From JAWXCE01 sp034440495 (GTDB lineage Bacteria > Pseudomonadota > Alphaproteobacteria > Rhizobiales > Rhodomicrobiaceae): a stretch of DNA of 64,000 bases. Below are positions 39,657 to 49,440 of this stretch, in pieces. The stretch lies in assembly GCA_034440495.1 (NCBI GenBank), contig JAWXCE010000039.1:1-64000 (forward strand). Direction: 5' to 3'. Made by a program: the position numbers and the translations under genes. Under the pieces are notes generated by a model. The model worked only from the letters and a program-made list of their open reading frames with translations, had not been told where the DNA came from and made no database searches. The first letter of the stretch is position 1. Each line of letters starts with the position of its first letter.

Positions 39657-40514
39657 ATGACGATCATAGATAGGCCCAAGCAAAACCCCGCCGGTTTCCG
39701 CCCGGTGCAGCCTCAGGCGCGTCCGGCCCAGCCCGTCTCTCCACGGCATCCCGAACCTGCCCGCCAGCGCCGCGCTCCCGTCTCCACACAAAACCGCCTC
39801 GTCGCCGAGAATGTGGTGAAAAGCTACAAAAAGCGCATGGTCGTCAAAGGCGTCAGCATCTCGGTAGGGCGCGGCGAGTCTGTGGGCCTGCTCGGACCGA
39901 ATGGCGCCGGTAAAACCACCGTATTTTACATGATTACCGGCCTCGTGGTTGCAGATCAGGGCAGCGTCATGATTGACGGCTATGACGTAACCAAGCTGCC
40001 AATGTACCGCCGTGCGCGCCTTGGCATCGGATATCTGCCACAGGAAGCCTCGATTTTTCGAGGGCTTTCGGTCGAAGACAACATCCGCGCCGTGCTGGAA
40101 GTGACCGAGCCGAGCAAGAAAGAGCGGGAAAAGCAACTCGACGCACTGCTTGACGAATTCAACATCACCCGGCTGCGCAAGGCGCCGTCTATCGCACTCT
40201 CCGGCGGCGAGCGGCGGCGTTGCGAGATTGCCCGCGCGCTTGCCAGCCGCCCATCGTACATGCTTCTGGACGAACCGTTTGCGGGCATCGACCCTATCGC
40301 GATTGGCGATATCCGTGCGCTGGTGAGGCATCTGACGCAGCGCGGTATCGGCGTGCTTATCACCGACCACAACGTGCGTGAAACGCTCGAACTGATCGAC
40401 CGGGCCTATATCATTTATGACGGTCGCGTGCTGACCGAAGGCACGCCGCAGGAAGTCATTGCGAATGAGGAAGTACGCCGTGTTTACCTTGGCGATATGT
40501 TCACTAAGTCTTGA
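39657..40514 (+). CDS. lptB: LPS export ABC transporter ATPase LptB
   Basis: 285 aa, about 45 longer than usual because of a Pro/Arg-rich N-terminal extension (NPAGFRPVQPQARPAQP). The ATPase has Walker A GPNGAGKTTVFYMIT, Q-loop LPQEASIFRGLSVEDNIRA, signature LSGGERRR, Walker B MLLDEPFAGIDPI and H-loop TDHNVRETL. It powers LPS extraction through LptFG. It lies between the LptC-LptA fusion and rpoN, the classical order. Confidence 0.96.
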   Translation: MTIIDRPKQNPAGFRPVQPQARPAQPVSPRHPEPARQRRAPVSTQNRLVAENVVKSYKKRMVVKGVSISVGRGESVGLLGPNGAGKTTVFYMITGLVVADQGSVMIDGYDVTKLPMYRRARLGIGYLPQEASIFRGLSVEDNIRAVLEVTEPSKKEREKQLDALLDEFNITRLRKAPSIALSGGERRRCEIARALASRPSYMLLDEPFAGIDPIAIGDIRALVRHLTQRGIGVLITDHNVRETLELIDRAYIIYDGRVLTEGTPQEVIANEEVRRVYLGDMFTKS

Positions 40515-40551
40515 CGATCATTTTTATGCGTTTTGAAGGGATTACAACTCG

Positions 40552-42075
40552 ATGGCGCTTGCGGTGAGGCTCGAGCTCAGACAACGCCAGTCTCTCATCG
40601 TCACGCCGCAACTGCAGCAGGCTATCAAGCTGTTGCAGCTCTCCAACCTCGACCTGCAAACGTTTGTCGAGCGCGAAGTTGAGCAGAATCCATTCCTGGA
40701 GCACGACGCCCCCAGTGGCGATGCAGGCGTAAGCGAAGCTTTTTCAGAGCCTGTCGGGTTTAACAGCGAAACGATTGAACATTCGGGCGCGGAGCCCGAT
40801 CTCGCGACCGCGCTCAAAAATGACCTTACATTTGAGGAGGCTTGCAGTCCGGACCATGCGCAAGACTGGGAGGCGGGCGTCGGTGAAGGTAACTGGGGAC
40901 AAAGCTCCAATACATCGCGCGGAGATGGCTTTGCCGAACTTACGGATTTCGCCGATCTCATTGAAAGGCCACGCGGCCTTGGCGATCATCTAAGCGAACA
41001 GCTTGCGCTTGCCACCGGCGATCCGGAACTGCGGTTTGTCGGACGGTATCTGATCGACCTCATCGATGAAGCGGGTTATCTGAGGGACGGTTTAGAGGCA
41101 GTCGCGGAACGTCTCGGCGCGCCTCTGACGTCTCTCGCGCGCGCCCTCACGCTGTTGCAGAGCTTCGACCCCACAGGAGTTGGCGCTCGCAATCTGGCCG
41201 AGTGCCTAGCCATCCAGTTGCGCGAAAAGAACCGTCTCGATCCGTACATGGCGCTTGTGCTTGAAAACCTTGATCTTGTCGCGGCCAGAGACATCGCCAA
41301 GCTGCGCCGGGTCACGGGACTTAGCGCAGAAGATTTGCAGGATGCTATTGCCGAGTTAAAACAGCTCAATCCGAAGCCTGGGCACTCATTCGGTGCCGCA
41401 GCGATCAACGCGGTGATCCCGGATGTTTTTGTGCGGCGCCGCAAAGGCGGAGGGTGGCTTGTCGAAATCAACCATGAGACCTTGCCCAAAGTACTGATTA
41501 ACCGGACATATTACGCATCCGTTGTCGGTTCGATCAAATCCGATGTCGAGAAAAGCTATATCGGCGCCTGCATGACAACAGCGAACTGGCTTATCAAATC
41601 GCTGGATCAGCGCACGCGAACCATTTTGAAGGTTGCGCAGGAGATCGTAGCGCAGCAGGATGGATTTCTGGTGCACGGCGTGCGTTATATGCGGCCGCTC
41701 AATCTGCGCGATGTCGCGGAAAAAATCAAAATGCACGAATCGACGGTGAGCAGGGTCACGTCCAACAAATACATCGCCACGCCCCGCGGCATGTTCGAAC
41801 TAAAATACTTTTTTACCTCCGCCATACAGAGTTCTGGGTATGGCGAGCAGCACTCTTCGGAAGCCGTCCGCGACCGCATCCGGCAGATGATTAACGCGGA
41901 GTGCGCTGAGGCGATTTTATCCGACGATCAGATTGTCAACATGCTGCGCCGGGATGGCGTCGATATCGCGCGCAGAACAGTCGCAAAGTACAGGGAGGCG
42001 ATGCGAATTTCGTCGTCAGTGCAGCGTAGACGGCAAAAACGCAGCCAGATGACGGATAGCAGTTTAAGCCTATAG
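40552..42075 (+). CDS. rpoN: RNA polymerase sigma-54 factor
   Basis: 507 aa. The N-terminal activator-interaction region is Gln/Leu-rich (LELRQRQSLIVTPQLQQAI). The acidic region II is short, and the core-binding region and a helix-turn-helix (LRDVAEKIKMHESTVSRVTS) follow. The RpoN box ARRTVAKYREAM is present at residues near 480. The ATG is 38 bases after lptB. Sigma-54 needs AAA+ activators; none of those is encoded in the window. Confidence 0.97.
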   Translation: MALAVRLELRQRQSLIVTPQLQQAIKLLQLSNLDLQTFVEREVEQNPFLEHDAPSGDAGVSEAFSEPVGFNSETIEHSGAEPDLATALKNDLTFEEACSPDHAQDWEAGVGEGNWGQSSNTSRGDGFAELTDFADLIERPRGLGDHLSEQLALATGDPELRFVGRYLIDLIDEAGYLRDGLEAVAERLGAPLTSLARALTLLQSFDPTGVGARNLAECLAIQLREKNRLDPYMALVLENLDLVAARDIAKLRRVTGLSAEDLQDAIAELKQLNPKPGHSFGAAAINAVIPDVFVRRRKGGGWLVEINHETLPKVLINRTYYASVVGSIKSDVEKSYIGACMTTANWLIKSLDQRTRTILKVAQEIVAQQDGFLVHGVRYMRPLNLRDVAEKIKMHESTVSRVTSNKYIATPRGMFELKYFFTSAIQSSGYGEQHSSEAVRDRIRQMINAECAEAILSDDQIVNMLRRDGVDIARRTVAKYREAMRISSSVQRRRQKRSQMTDSSLSL

Positions 42076-42287
42076 ATATGGCAAGCGCTTTGCGTCTAAC
42101 TCGAAGCTTGTAATGCGCAAGCCCTTATTCTGAGTGGCAAAAAATTGACTCAGCAAACACGTTCAACTAGTCTGGTTATCAGGGCGGTGAGACGCTATAC
42201 TCATTTAATGACTTAGTGTTCAAAAGTGATGCAGCGGTTCGTGGCGCGGACACGGACACTGTTTAACGCAAAGCGCATTATCCAACG

Positions 42288-42884
42288 ATGACAATAACTG
42301 TGACTGGTAAAAATCTCGATCTTGGTGACGCTTTGCGTGATTACGTCCTGGATCGCGTCGATCAGGCTGTCGAAAAATATTTCAACCGGCCGGTTTCCGG
42401 TCAGATCTTGGTTGAAAAGTCGCATGGCGAATTCTCCACGAGCTGCTCATTGCATCTTCATTCGGGATTTGATGTGCAAACATCCGGTAGCGCTGCCGAT
42501 GCCTATGCAAGCGTAGATGTCGCCTCCGCCAAACTTGAAAAGCAGTTACGCCGTTATAAGCGGCACCTTAAAAACCATCACGCGCACGGTTCTGCAAAGG
42601 AACCGCATATCGATGTCATAAACTATGTTATAGACAACAGTGAGCCGGACGAATCCAGCGAGGATAACGAGGATTTGGCTCCACCAATTATTGCTGAACA
42701 TATAACAGCCATCAAACACCTGTCTGTGAGCGACGCCGTTATGCAGCTTGACCTTAGTAACAGTCCGGTTGTAGTTTTTCGTAATGCGAGTCACGGGCAG
42801 ATTAACTTTATTTACCGGCGCCCGGACGGAAACATTGGTTGGATAGACCCCGCAGCTTCATCTCTTAAAAAAGACGGAAACTGA
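42288..42884 (+). CDS. hpf: Ribosome hibernation-promoting factor, long form
   Basis: 198 aa. The N-terminal S30AE domain (MTITVTGKNLDLGDALRDYV; VDVASAKLEKQLRRYKRHLK) is followed by an acidic linker and the C-terminal dimerisation domain (IKHLSVSDAVMQLDLSNSPV; NIGWIDP). The long form alone can make 100S ribosome dimers. The gene sits between rpoN and ptsN as in most proteobacteria. About 210 bases separate it from rpoN. Confidence 0.95.
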   Translation: MTITVTGKNLDLGDALRDYVLDRVDQAVEKYFNRPVSGQILVEKSHGEFSTSCSLHLHSGFDVQTSGSAADAYASVDVASAKLEKQLRRYKRHLKNHHAHGSAKEPHIDVINYVIDNSEPDESSEDNEDLAPPIIAEHITAIKHLSVSDAVMQLDLSNSPVVVFRNASHGQINFIYRRPDGNIGWIDPAASSLKKDGN

Positions 42885-42917
42885 GTTCAGCGTTACTATG
42901 CTGGCGCAACACACCGT

Positions 42918-43394
42918 GTGAGAATACGAATGGATTTAGGCGATCTAATCACGCCGTATGGGATTATTCCGGTCCTGAAGGCTGGCAATAAAAAACTCGT
43001 TCTGCATGAATTATCAGCCCGCGCCGCCGAGCTTACGAGCCTCGACGAACGCGATATATTTAACACGTTGCTGCAACGGGAGCGTTTGGGATCTACCGGC
43101 GTTGGCAACGGGATCGCCATACCTCATGGGAAGATTGCGTCCCTGGATCATATTGTTGGAATGTTTGCCCGGCTTGAAGAACCGGTTGACTTCGATGCCA
43201 TCGACGATCAGCCAGTCGATCTGATCTTTCTGCTTTTGGCGCCTGAGGGAGCGGGGGCAGATCACTTGCGGGCCTTAGCCCGAATTTCGCGTTTGCTGCG
43301 CGAGCCTGGTTCAATTGACAAATTGCGCGGCTCGCATGACCGCGCCGCGCTTTATTCCGTGTTGACCGAGCCTCTTGCGTCTCATGCCGCTTAA
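42918..43394 (+). CDS. ptsN: Nitrogen-regulatory PTS enzyme IIA
   Basis: 158 aa. The phosphorylated His is in GIAIPHGKIASLDHIVG. Flanking features are LLQRERLGSTGVGNG and LRALARISRLLREPGSIDKL. The start could be the ATG at 42918 or the internal Met at 42930. EIIA-Ntr relays phosphate from PtsP/PtsO and modulates potassium transport and sigma-54-related metabolism. It ends the lpt-rpoN-hpf-ptsN run. Confidence 0.96.
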   Translation: MRIRMDLGDLITPYGIIPVLKAGNKKLVLHELSARAAELTSLDERDIFNTLLQRERLGSTGVGNGIAIPHGKIASLDHIVGMFARLEEPVDFDAIDDQPVDLIFLLLAPEGAGADHLRALARISRLLREPGSIDKLRGSHDRAALYSVLTEPLASHAA

Positions 43395-43408
43395 GAGGCT
43401 TTGAAAGC

Positions 43409-43681
43409 CTAGTGAACGCTCACTGCGGCCAGATCGTTTTCCATAGCGTTTGCAATAGCCGCGTTAAGGCTATCGGTAAGCGCTAACGGGGTACCATCGG
43501 CTGTGTAAACTGCAAAGAGGTCGATCCCGTCTGGGACGCCAGTAAGCTGCGGAAACAGCTTTTTCACATCTATTGCCTTCAGGGGCCGGATGTAAGCGAT
43601 CTCGCCATTACCAAGAAGCGCAAACTCGTTTGAGCTTATAACGCTGCTATCGGCAACGAGGTGTTTTAGTTCATGTTCCAT
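43409..43681 (-). CDS. DUF1150 family protein
   Basis: 90 aa. The family features are EFALLGNGEIAYIRPLKAID, IDLFAVYTADGTPLALTDS and the C-terminal AAIANAMENDLAAVSVH. It is found almost only in alphaproteobacteria, commonly directly downstream of an hsp20 gene. Here the upstream gene on the same strand is a broken hsp20 (43755-44180), so the pair is visible although the partner is lost. Function unknown; perhaps linked to small heat-shock proteins. Confidence 0.88.
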   Translation of the reverse strand: MEHELKHLVADSSVISSNEFALLGNGEIAYIRPLKAIDVKKLFPQLTGVPDGIDLFAVYTADGTPLALTDSLNAAIANAMENDLAAVSVH

Positions 43682-43754
43682 CTTACCCTCCCAACGCGAT
43701 ACTCTAGTATGCTACAAAGTTATCGCGTTCCACTTGTGACGTTACGTCACGATG

Positions 43755-44180
43755 TCAGTCTTTTTGCACAATGCCGATTTTACGAAGTGACGGCTCGATT
43801 TCCGGCCGTTCCAAATCAATGATTAAGAGATCATTTTCGACTCAGCGGATACAACTTGGACACCTTCAGCAAGGACGAACACTCTTTGAAACTGACGCGT
43901 TGCAATGCCCCCGTGCAAGTATGTTCTCGTTTTGTCATTGTTTTGTTTGCCGCTAATTATTAGTTGGTTAGCTTGAAGCCAAATGTCCAGTTGCACTCAA
44001 TGCAATCCTGCCACGGCGAGCGTTATGCGAAGCTTCTCCACGGCGCAATCGGCGGGAGAAAATTGCTCGATGTTGTACGGGGATAACCATCAGGCTGCTT
44101 TCTGGCGATGCGATCAAGGGCCCGTTCCAGGCCGCCAAACCCCAATAGCAGAGGCTGCCAGGAAGAGAAATTTGTGTCAT
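43755..44180 (-). pseudogene. Small heat-shock protein Hsp20, multiply frameshifted
   Basis: Starting at the ATG at 44180, fragments in all three frames rebuild an Hsp20. It begins MTQISLPGS.., then LLGFGGLERALDRIARK, PYNIEQFSPADCAVEKLRIT, LAVAGL, a TGA, then VQLDIWLQANQLIISGKQNN. It continues DKTRTYLHGGIATRQFQRVF and VLAEGVQVVSAESK. After a last shift it ends NDLLIIDLERPEIEPSLRK and GIVQKD with TGA at 43755. The alpha-crystallin order (YNIE, AVAGF, DI.L..NQL.I.G, GIA.R.F.R.F.LA, L.I.L.R..PE) is plain. At least four frameshifts or stops are present, so it is not a sequencing slip. The 142-codon span is the normal size. It lies directly upstream of DUF1150, its usual partner. Confidence 0.8.
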
Positions 44181-44384
44181 CGTGCAAAAGTCCTTTGTAA
44201 GCGACGTTTACAAACTTTGACGGAACTTAGCGACTAACCATGGCGGCAGATATTTCATTGCTGATATAGATTAGGCCGATCAGATTTCAACCTGTTACGA
44301 CATCGCAGCAAAGGCTGGTCATTGCCGCTTTCTGAATCCGATGACACCCTTCATTCAGAAATTTTCTAGCGTTAACCTCTGCGC

Positions 44385-46820
44385 TTAAAAGTCAAGGTTC
44401 GCAACATTGAGCGCATTTTGCTGGATGAATTCGCGGCGCGGCTCGACGACATCGCCCATCAGGCGGGAAAATATTTCGTCCGAATCGTCCAACTCGCCAG
44501 GTTTGACCTGTAGCAAAGTGCGGGCATTGATATCGAGCGTCGTCTCCCAAAGCTGCTCGGGGTTCATTTCGCCCAAACCTTTGTAACGCTGCATCGTGAC
44601 GCCCTTACGCCCTGCTTCATAAACCATTTCCAGCAGGCTACGGGGGCCATAAACTGGGGTAACCACGCCCTTGCGGCGTAAAGTCGCCGCGGCGCCATAA
44701 ACATCCAGCAGATGGGCGGAGAGTTGGTCAAGTTTGCGTGCGTCAGCCGATGCAATGAGTGCTTTGTCCACCGCATGAGCCTCTTTGACGCCGCGAACCT
44801 CTCGCACAAAACTAAGCCCGCCGTCCTCATTGAGGTCGCCCACCCAACCGCGCTCAGTTTCATCCGACAATGTGTCGAGCCGTGCAGCGATTTTTTGAGC
44901 AAGTGCGCGCGCCTCAGCATCCTCGACAAGCACGCGAGGATTGAGAGCGCCAGCCACCGCCGCCTGCTCTACAATTTCGCGTGAATAACGGCTATGCAAT
45001 CCGTCAAGCAGCGTTCCCATGGAGCGTGCCTTTTCCAACACCTGGCGGAGATCGTTACCGGAGATTTCCTCGCCATTGCCAAGCGTCAAAATGGCATCTT
45101 CGATGCCACCGGCAATCAGGAAGTCCTCAAACGCGCGCTGGTCTTTCTGATAGCTTTCCGAAGCGCCGCGCTTCACTTTGTAAAGCGGCGGCTGCGCGAT
45201 ATAGAGATAGCCCGCGTCGATGAGCGACGGCATCTGGCGGTGAAAGAAGGTGAGCAGCAGGGTGCGGATGTGCGCGCCGTCCACGTCCGCGTCTGTCATG
45301 ATGATAATTCTGTGATAACGCAACTTGGCCAAGTCGAAGTAATCGCGCCCAATGCCCGTGCCGAGCGCTGTTATAAGCGTGCCGATCTGCTCTGAACCCA
45401 GCATTTTGTCGAACCTGGCGCGCTCTACGTTGAGAATTTTACCCCGCAATGGCAGCACGGCCTGAAACGCGCGGTCGCGGCCCTGTTTGGCGGAGCCGCC
45501 AGCCGAGTCGCCCTCGACAATGAACATTTCGGATTTGGCCGGATCGCGCTCCTGACAATCCGCAAGTTTACCCGGTAGGCTCGCCATGTCGAGCGCCCCT
45601 TTGCGCCGGGTCAGTTCACGCGCTTTTCGAGCGGCTTCGCGAGCGAGAGCAGCCTCCGCGATTTTAGCGATAATCAGCTTGGCTTCCGATGGATGCTCCT
45701 CGAACCAGGAGCCAAGCGCGTCGGACATCGCGGACTCGACGACAGGGCGCACCTCCGACGAAACCAGTTTATCCTTCGTCTGGCTGGAAAACTTCGGGTC
45801 GGGCACCTTAACGGAAAGCACGCACGTCAGTCCCTCACGCGCATCATCGCCAACAATGGCGACCTTATCCTTTTTCGCGGTGCCAGCGACATAGGTGTTC
45901 ACGGTGCGCGTCAACGCGGCGCGGAACCCGGCCATGTGGGTTCCGCCGTCGCGCTGCGGAATGTTGTTGGTGAAGCAAAGGACGGTTTCGTGATAGCCGT
46001 CGTTCCACCACAGCGCCGCTTCCACACCCAGACCGTTCTGCTCGGTTTTAATATAAATTGGCGCGCTGATGATCGGCGTGCGAGCGCGGTCTAGGTAGCG
46101 CACGAAAGCCTCCAGGCCGCCCTCATACATTAACTCTTCGCGCTTCGGCTCCACGCCGCGCAAATCCTCCAGGATGATCCGCACGCCCGAATTCAGAAAC
46201 GCCAGTTCACGCAGCCGATGTTCAAGCGTTGCGTAGTTGAATTCCACGTTCGTAAAAGTGTCGGTGGAGGGGGTGAAGCTGACGCGGGTGCCACGCTTGC
46301 CATTCGCGTCGCCTGTCACTTTGAGCGGTGCAACGGGCACGCCGTGCTCGAACGCCATGGTGTGCTCTTTGTCTTCGCGCCAGATGGTCAAATCCAGCCG
46401 CGATGACAGAGCATTGACGACCGACACGCCGACGCCGTGCAGACCGCCGGACACTTTGTAGCTGCCGCCTTGCTCGTTCTGGAATTTGCCCCCCGCGTGC
46501 AGTTGGGTCATGATGACTTCGGCGGCGGATACGCCTTCCTCCGTGTGAATGCCCGTGGGGATGCCGCGTCCGTTGTCTTCAACCGTCACCGAGCCGTCAG
46601 CGTTCAGCGTGACGCTGGATCGGTCGCAATAGCCCGCAAGCGCCTCGTCAATGGCGTTGTCCACGACCTCGTAAACCATGTGGTGCAGGCCGGAGCCGTC
46701 GTCGGTGTCGCCAATATACATGCCCGGGCGCTTGCGCACCGCGTCCAGCCCCTTAAGGACTTTGATCGAGTCCGCGCCGTATTCGCCCGACGTCTCTTCG
46801 AGCCTTAACGCTTTACTCAT
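44385..46820 (-). CDS. gyrB: DNA gyrase subunit B
   Basis: 811 aa. The GHKL ATPase has EVVDNAIDEALAGYC and GRGIPTGIHTEEG; the TOPRIM domain has EGDSAGGSAKQGRDR and DADVDGAHIRTLLLTFF; the C-terminal PTR segment MQRYKGLGEMNPEQLWET follows. It ends normally with NALNVANLDF. The start ATG overlaps the recF stop (ATGA at 46817-46820), so translation is coupled. Quinolone and aminocoumarin target; makes negative supercoils with GyrA. Confidence 0.98.
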   Translation of the reverse strand: MSKALRLEETSGEYGADSIKVLKGLDAVRKRPGMYIGDTDDGSGLHHMVYEVVDNAIDEALAGYCDRSSVTLNADGSVTVEDNGRGIPTGIHTEEGVSAAEVIMTQLHAGGKFQNEQGGSYKVSGGLHGVGVSVVNALSSRLDLTIWREDKEHTMAFEHGVPVAPLKVTGDANGKRGTRVSFTPSTDTFTNVEFNYATLEHRLRELAFLNSGVRIILEDLRGVEPKREELMYEGGLEAFVRYLDRARTPIISAPIYIKTEQNGLGVEAALWWNDGYHETVLCFTNNIPQRDGGTHMAGFRAALTRTVNTYVAGTAKKDKVAIVGDDAREGLTCVLSVKVPDPKFSSQTKDKLVSSEVRPVVESAMSDALGSWFEEHPSEAKLIIAKIAEAALAREAARKARELTRRKGALDMASLPGKLADCQERDPAKSEMFIVEGDSAGGSAKQGRDRAFQAVLPLRGKILNVERARFDKMLGSEQIGTLITALGTGIGRDYFDLAKLRYHRIIIMTDADVDGAHIRTLLLTFFHRQMPSLIDAGYLYIAQPPLYKVKRGASESYQKDQRAFEDFLIAGGIEDAILTLGNGEEISGNDLRQVLEKARSMGTLLDGLHSRYSREIVEQAAVAGALNPRVLVEDAEARALAQKIAARLDTLSDETERGWVGDLNEDGGLSFVREVRGVKEAHAVDKALIASADARKLDQLSAHLLDVYGAAATLRRKGVVTPVYGPRSLLEMVYEAGRKGVTMQRYKGLGEMNPEQLWETTLDINARTLLQVKPGELDDSDEIFSRLMGDVVEPRREFIQQNALNVANLDF

Positions 46821-48043
46821 GGAGCATACATCCTTCTTGCGGGCTGATCGTCTTGCAACGAGGCGCCGCCTCTAGCGACTTCGGCGGGCATGATCGCACC
46901 GTCCGAAACATGAAAAAACTGAGCCTGACCCCGAAGAGCCGCAAAGTCGGCCGGATCGGTTCCCGTAAGCCATGCCTGACTATCTAACGTAATAATATCC
47001 TTGAATAAAGCCTCCCGCCGCCCTTCGTCCAGATGCGCCGCGATTTCATCCAGAAGAATGATTGGCGCAAAGCCGCCACGGGCGGTTTTCACTACCTCCG
47101 CCTGCGCCAGAACGAGGCCGATGAGCAAAGCTTTTTGCTCCCCCGTGGAGCATAGTCTTGCGGGCATATCCTTGGGGCCGAACCGCACCGCCATATCGGA
47201 TGCGTGCGGCCCTGACAACGTGCGCCGCGCAGCCCGATCCCGGTTACGGCAATCGCGAAGTTTGTCTGCATACGTGTCTTCGATCTCCACGGCAGGAGTA
47301 AGGCGAACCGCGTCTTCAAGCTCGCCTTCCACGCGAACTTCCGCCCATGGAAACGGCCCGGTGGATTGCGCATCGCGGCGCGCCTCGATGACTGCGCGCA
47401 GCAACTCGACGGCGTCAACACGGGCGGCGGCGATGGCGACCGCGTGCTCCGCCATTTGCCGCTCGTAAGCGTCGAACAGGCGCGAATTGTACTGACCCGT
47501 CTCTAGCAGGCGGTTGCGCTGGCGCATAGCGAGCTCAAAGCGGGCAAGCTGGCTGCGATGACTGGGCGCGCAAATGGCGGTGAGCCGGTCGAGGAAGCGG
47601 CGGCGCTCGACGGCTGGGCCGGTGAACAGGCCGTCCATGGCGGGGATAAGCCACATCACGGCGGCGAGGTCGCCAAGCGCGTTGGAGCTGGCGCGTTCCT
47701 CACCATCGATTTTGACGACGCGACCGGGACGGCGGCGGGACTTTTGTGGGACAAGTCCCGTTCCCGCAGAGACAATTCTGCTCTCAAGGCTCAGTCTCGC
47801 CGATACGCTCCAGCCCTCGCTCGCGCCCTGGCGCGTTAACTCCGCCGCATTCGCTCCGCGCAGGCCCTTGCCGGGCGCCAGAAGCGACACGGCTTCCAGT
47901 GAGTTGGTTTTGCCTGCGCCGTTAGACCCCGTCAGAACCACAATTTGCGGGCTTAGGTGCATTGATGCCGAACGTACATTGCGGAAATCGGTCATCGTCA
48001 AGCGGACAAGGTACGGTCTGGCGACGGCGTTTTCCATCAACAT
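46817..48043 (-). CDS. recF: DNA replication and repair protein RecF
   Basis: 408 aa. Walker A GSNGAGKTNSLEAVSLL, the signature region RLCSTGEQKALLIGLVLAQ and Walker B PIILLDEIAAHLDEGRRE place it in the SMC-like RecF family. It helps load RecA at gaps with RecR (35663). It lies between dnaN and gyrB in the classical order. The start could also be the second Met (MENAVARPYL). Confidence 0.95.
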   Translation of the reverse strand: MLMENAVARPYLVRLTMTDFRNVRSASMHLSPQIVVLTGSNGAGKTNSLEAVSLLAPGKGLRGANAAELTRQGASEGWSVSARLSLESRIVSAGTGLVPQKSRRRPGRVVKIDGEERASSNALGDLAAVMWLIPAMDGLFTGPAVERRRFLDRLTAICAPSHRSQLARFELAMRQRNRLLETGQYNSRLFDAYERQMAEHAVAIAAARVDAVELLRAVIEARRDAQSTGPFPWAEVRVEGELEDAVRLTPAVEIEDTYADKLRDCRNRDRAARRTLSGPHASDMAVRFGPKDMPARLCSTGEQKALLIGLVLAQAEVVKTARGGFAPIILLDEIAAHLDEGRREALFKDIITLDSQAWLTGTDPADFAALRGQAQFFHVSDGAIMPAEVARGGASLQDDQPARRMYAP

Positions 48044-48111
48044 GCCAGTATTTTTCGCGGCATGGAGGTGCGGCGCATTGTTGTTGCCTCGGATTGGCTT
48101 GCGAATTCGCG

Positions 48112-49230
48112 CTAAACCCGCATTGGCATCAAGACATAAAGAGCGGCGCTGTCGCTCGCATCTTGTATGACGGCCGGAGAGCTTGGGTCGGAGAGCTTAA
48201 ACTGAAGCGTTTCGTTGCCAAACTGTGTTGATATATCCAATAGATAGCGAGCGTTGAAGCCAATTTCCAGTGGCGTGTCTGTATAAGATACGTCGAGTTC
48301 TTCGGTCGCGGAGCCCGAGTCAGGGTTATTTACGGATAGAGTGAGTTTTTCGGCCCCGATATTCAGTTTCACCGCACGGCCTTTGTCGCTCGACAGTGTC
48401 GAAACCCTATCTACCGCACTAATGAATTCAGCGTTGGATATCTTCATAATCTTGTCGTTGCCCGCGGGGATAACGCGGGCATAATCCGGGAACGAGCCGT
48501 CGATCAGCTTCGATGTTAGGATAATGTCGCCAGCCGAGAAGCGGATGCGGTTTGCGGATAGCTCGATCGCGACCGCGCCATCCTTGTCGGTGATGAGCTT
48601 GAGCGCCTCGACCACGGTTTTGCGCGGCACGATTACGCCGGGCATACCTTTTGCGCCCTCTGGGAGAGCGACGTCCATTTGCGCGAGCCGGTGTCCGTCA
48701 GTCGCGACGGCGCGCAATGAGGCCGCGCCTGCCTGTTCGACCGCGTGCAGGTAAATGCCGTGCAGGTAATACCGGCTGTCGTCGGATGAAATTGCGAAGC
48801 GCGTTTTCTCGATGAGCTTGCGCAGGTCGCCTGCGGGCACCTCGAATTTGTGCGTCATCTCGCTTTTGCCGAGGTCGGGGAATTCATCGGCAGGAAGCGC
48901 GGCGAGCGAAAACTTTGCGTGGCCTGAGGTTAGCATAACCCGCGCGTCGCCCGCCGCTCGCGAAAGCTCGATGCGGGCCGCGTCGGGGAGCTTTCGCACG
49001 ATATCATGCAGCAGATGGGCGGATACCGTTGTGCCGCCCTGGGCTTTGGTTTCGGCGGTCAGTGTGTTGACAACCTCGATGTCGAGATCGGTGGCGCGCA
49101 GTTTCAAGCCGTCAGCCGCTGCCTGAATCAGCACGTTTGAAAGGATCGGAATCGTTCCCTTGCGCTCAACGACGCCGGTAACGTGTTGCAATGCCTTAAG
49201 AAAAACACCCTTGTCCGTAATCAACCGCAT
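48112..49230 (-). CDS. dnaN: DNA polymerase III beta sliding clamp
   Basis: 372 aa from the Met reading MRLITDKGVFLKALQHVTGV; the upstream extension of 17 residues has no homology and is left out. Three repeated clamp domains are visible: TIPILSNVLIQAAADGLKLR, YYLHGIYLHAVEQAGAASLR, DGHRLAQMDVALPEG and LLDISTQFGNETLQFKL. The end ALYVLMPMRV is the normal C-terminus. The dimeric ring tethers polymerase to DNA. It is separated from dnaA by about 210 bases that may hold its promoter. Confidence 0.97.
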   Translation of the reverse strand: MRLITDKGVFLKALQHVTGVVERKGTIPILSNVLIQAAADGLKLRATDLDIEVVNTLTAETKAQGGTTVSAHLLHDIVRKLPDAARIELSRAAGDARVMLTSGHAKFSLAALPADEFPDLGKSEMTHKFEVPAGDLRKLIEKTRFAISSDDSRYYLHGIYLHAVEQAGAASLRAVATDGHRLAQMDVALPEGAKGMPGVIVPRKTVVEALKLITDKDGAVAIELSANRIRFSAGDIILTSKLIDGSFPDYARVIPAGNDKIMKISNAEFISAVDRVSTLSSDKGRAVKLNIGAEKLTLSVNNPDSGSATEELDVSYTDTPLEIGFNARYLLDISTQFGNETLQFKLSDPSSPAVIQDASDSAALYVLMPMRV

Positions 49231-49440
49231 GTTTGCCCCATCTTTTTGTTTTTGCCCTGGCTTGGGCTGCCAGCCTCTCATTCAAGAGCTGATCGTAGCA
49301 TGCCTTGTTCAGGATAACACGCCATAGTGGCGAACGCGCAAGAACGTGGTTGCGCGTTTATAGTGGTTTTCACAGGATAATGAGCGAGGTAGCGCTGCTC
49401 GACCGCTGGAATGATCGCGCGGCGCTTCACGGCCTCACAA

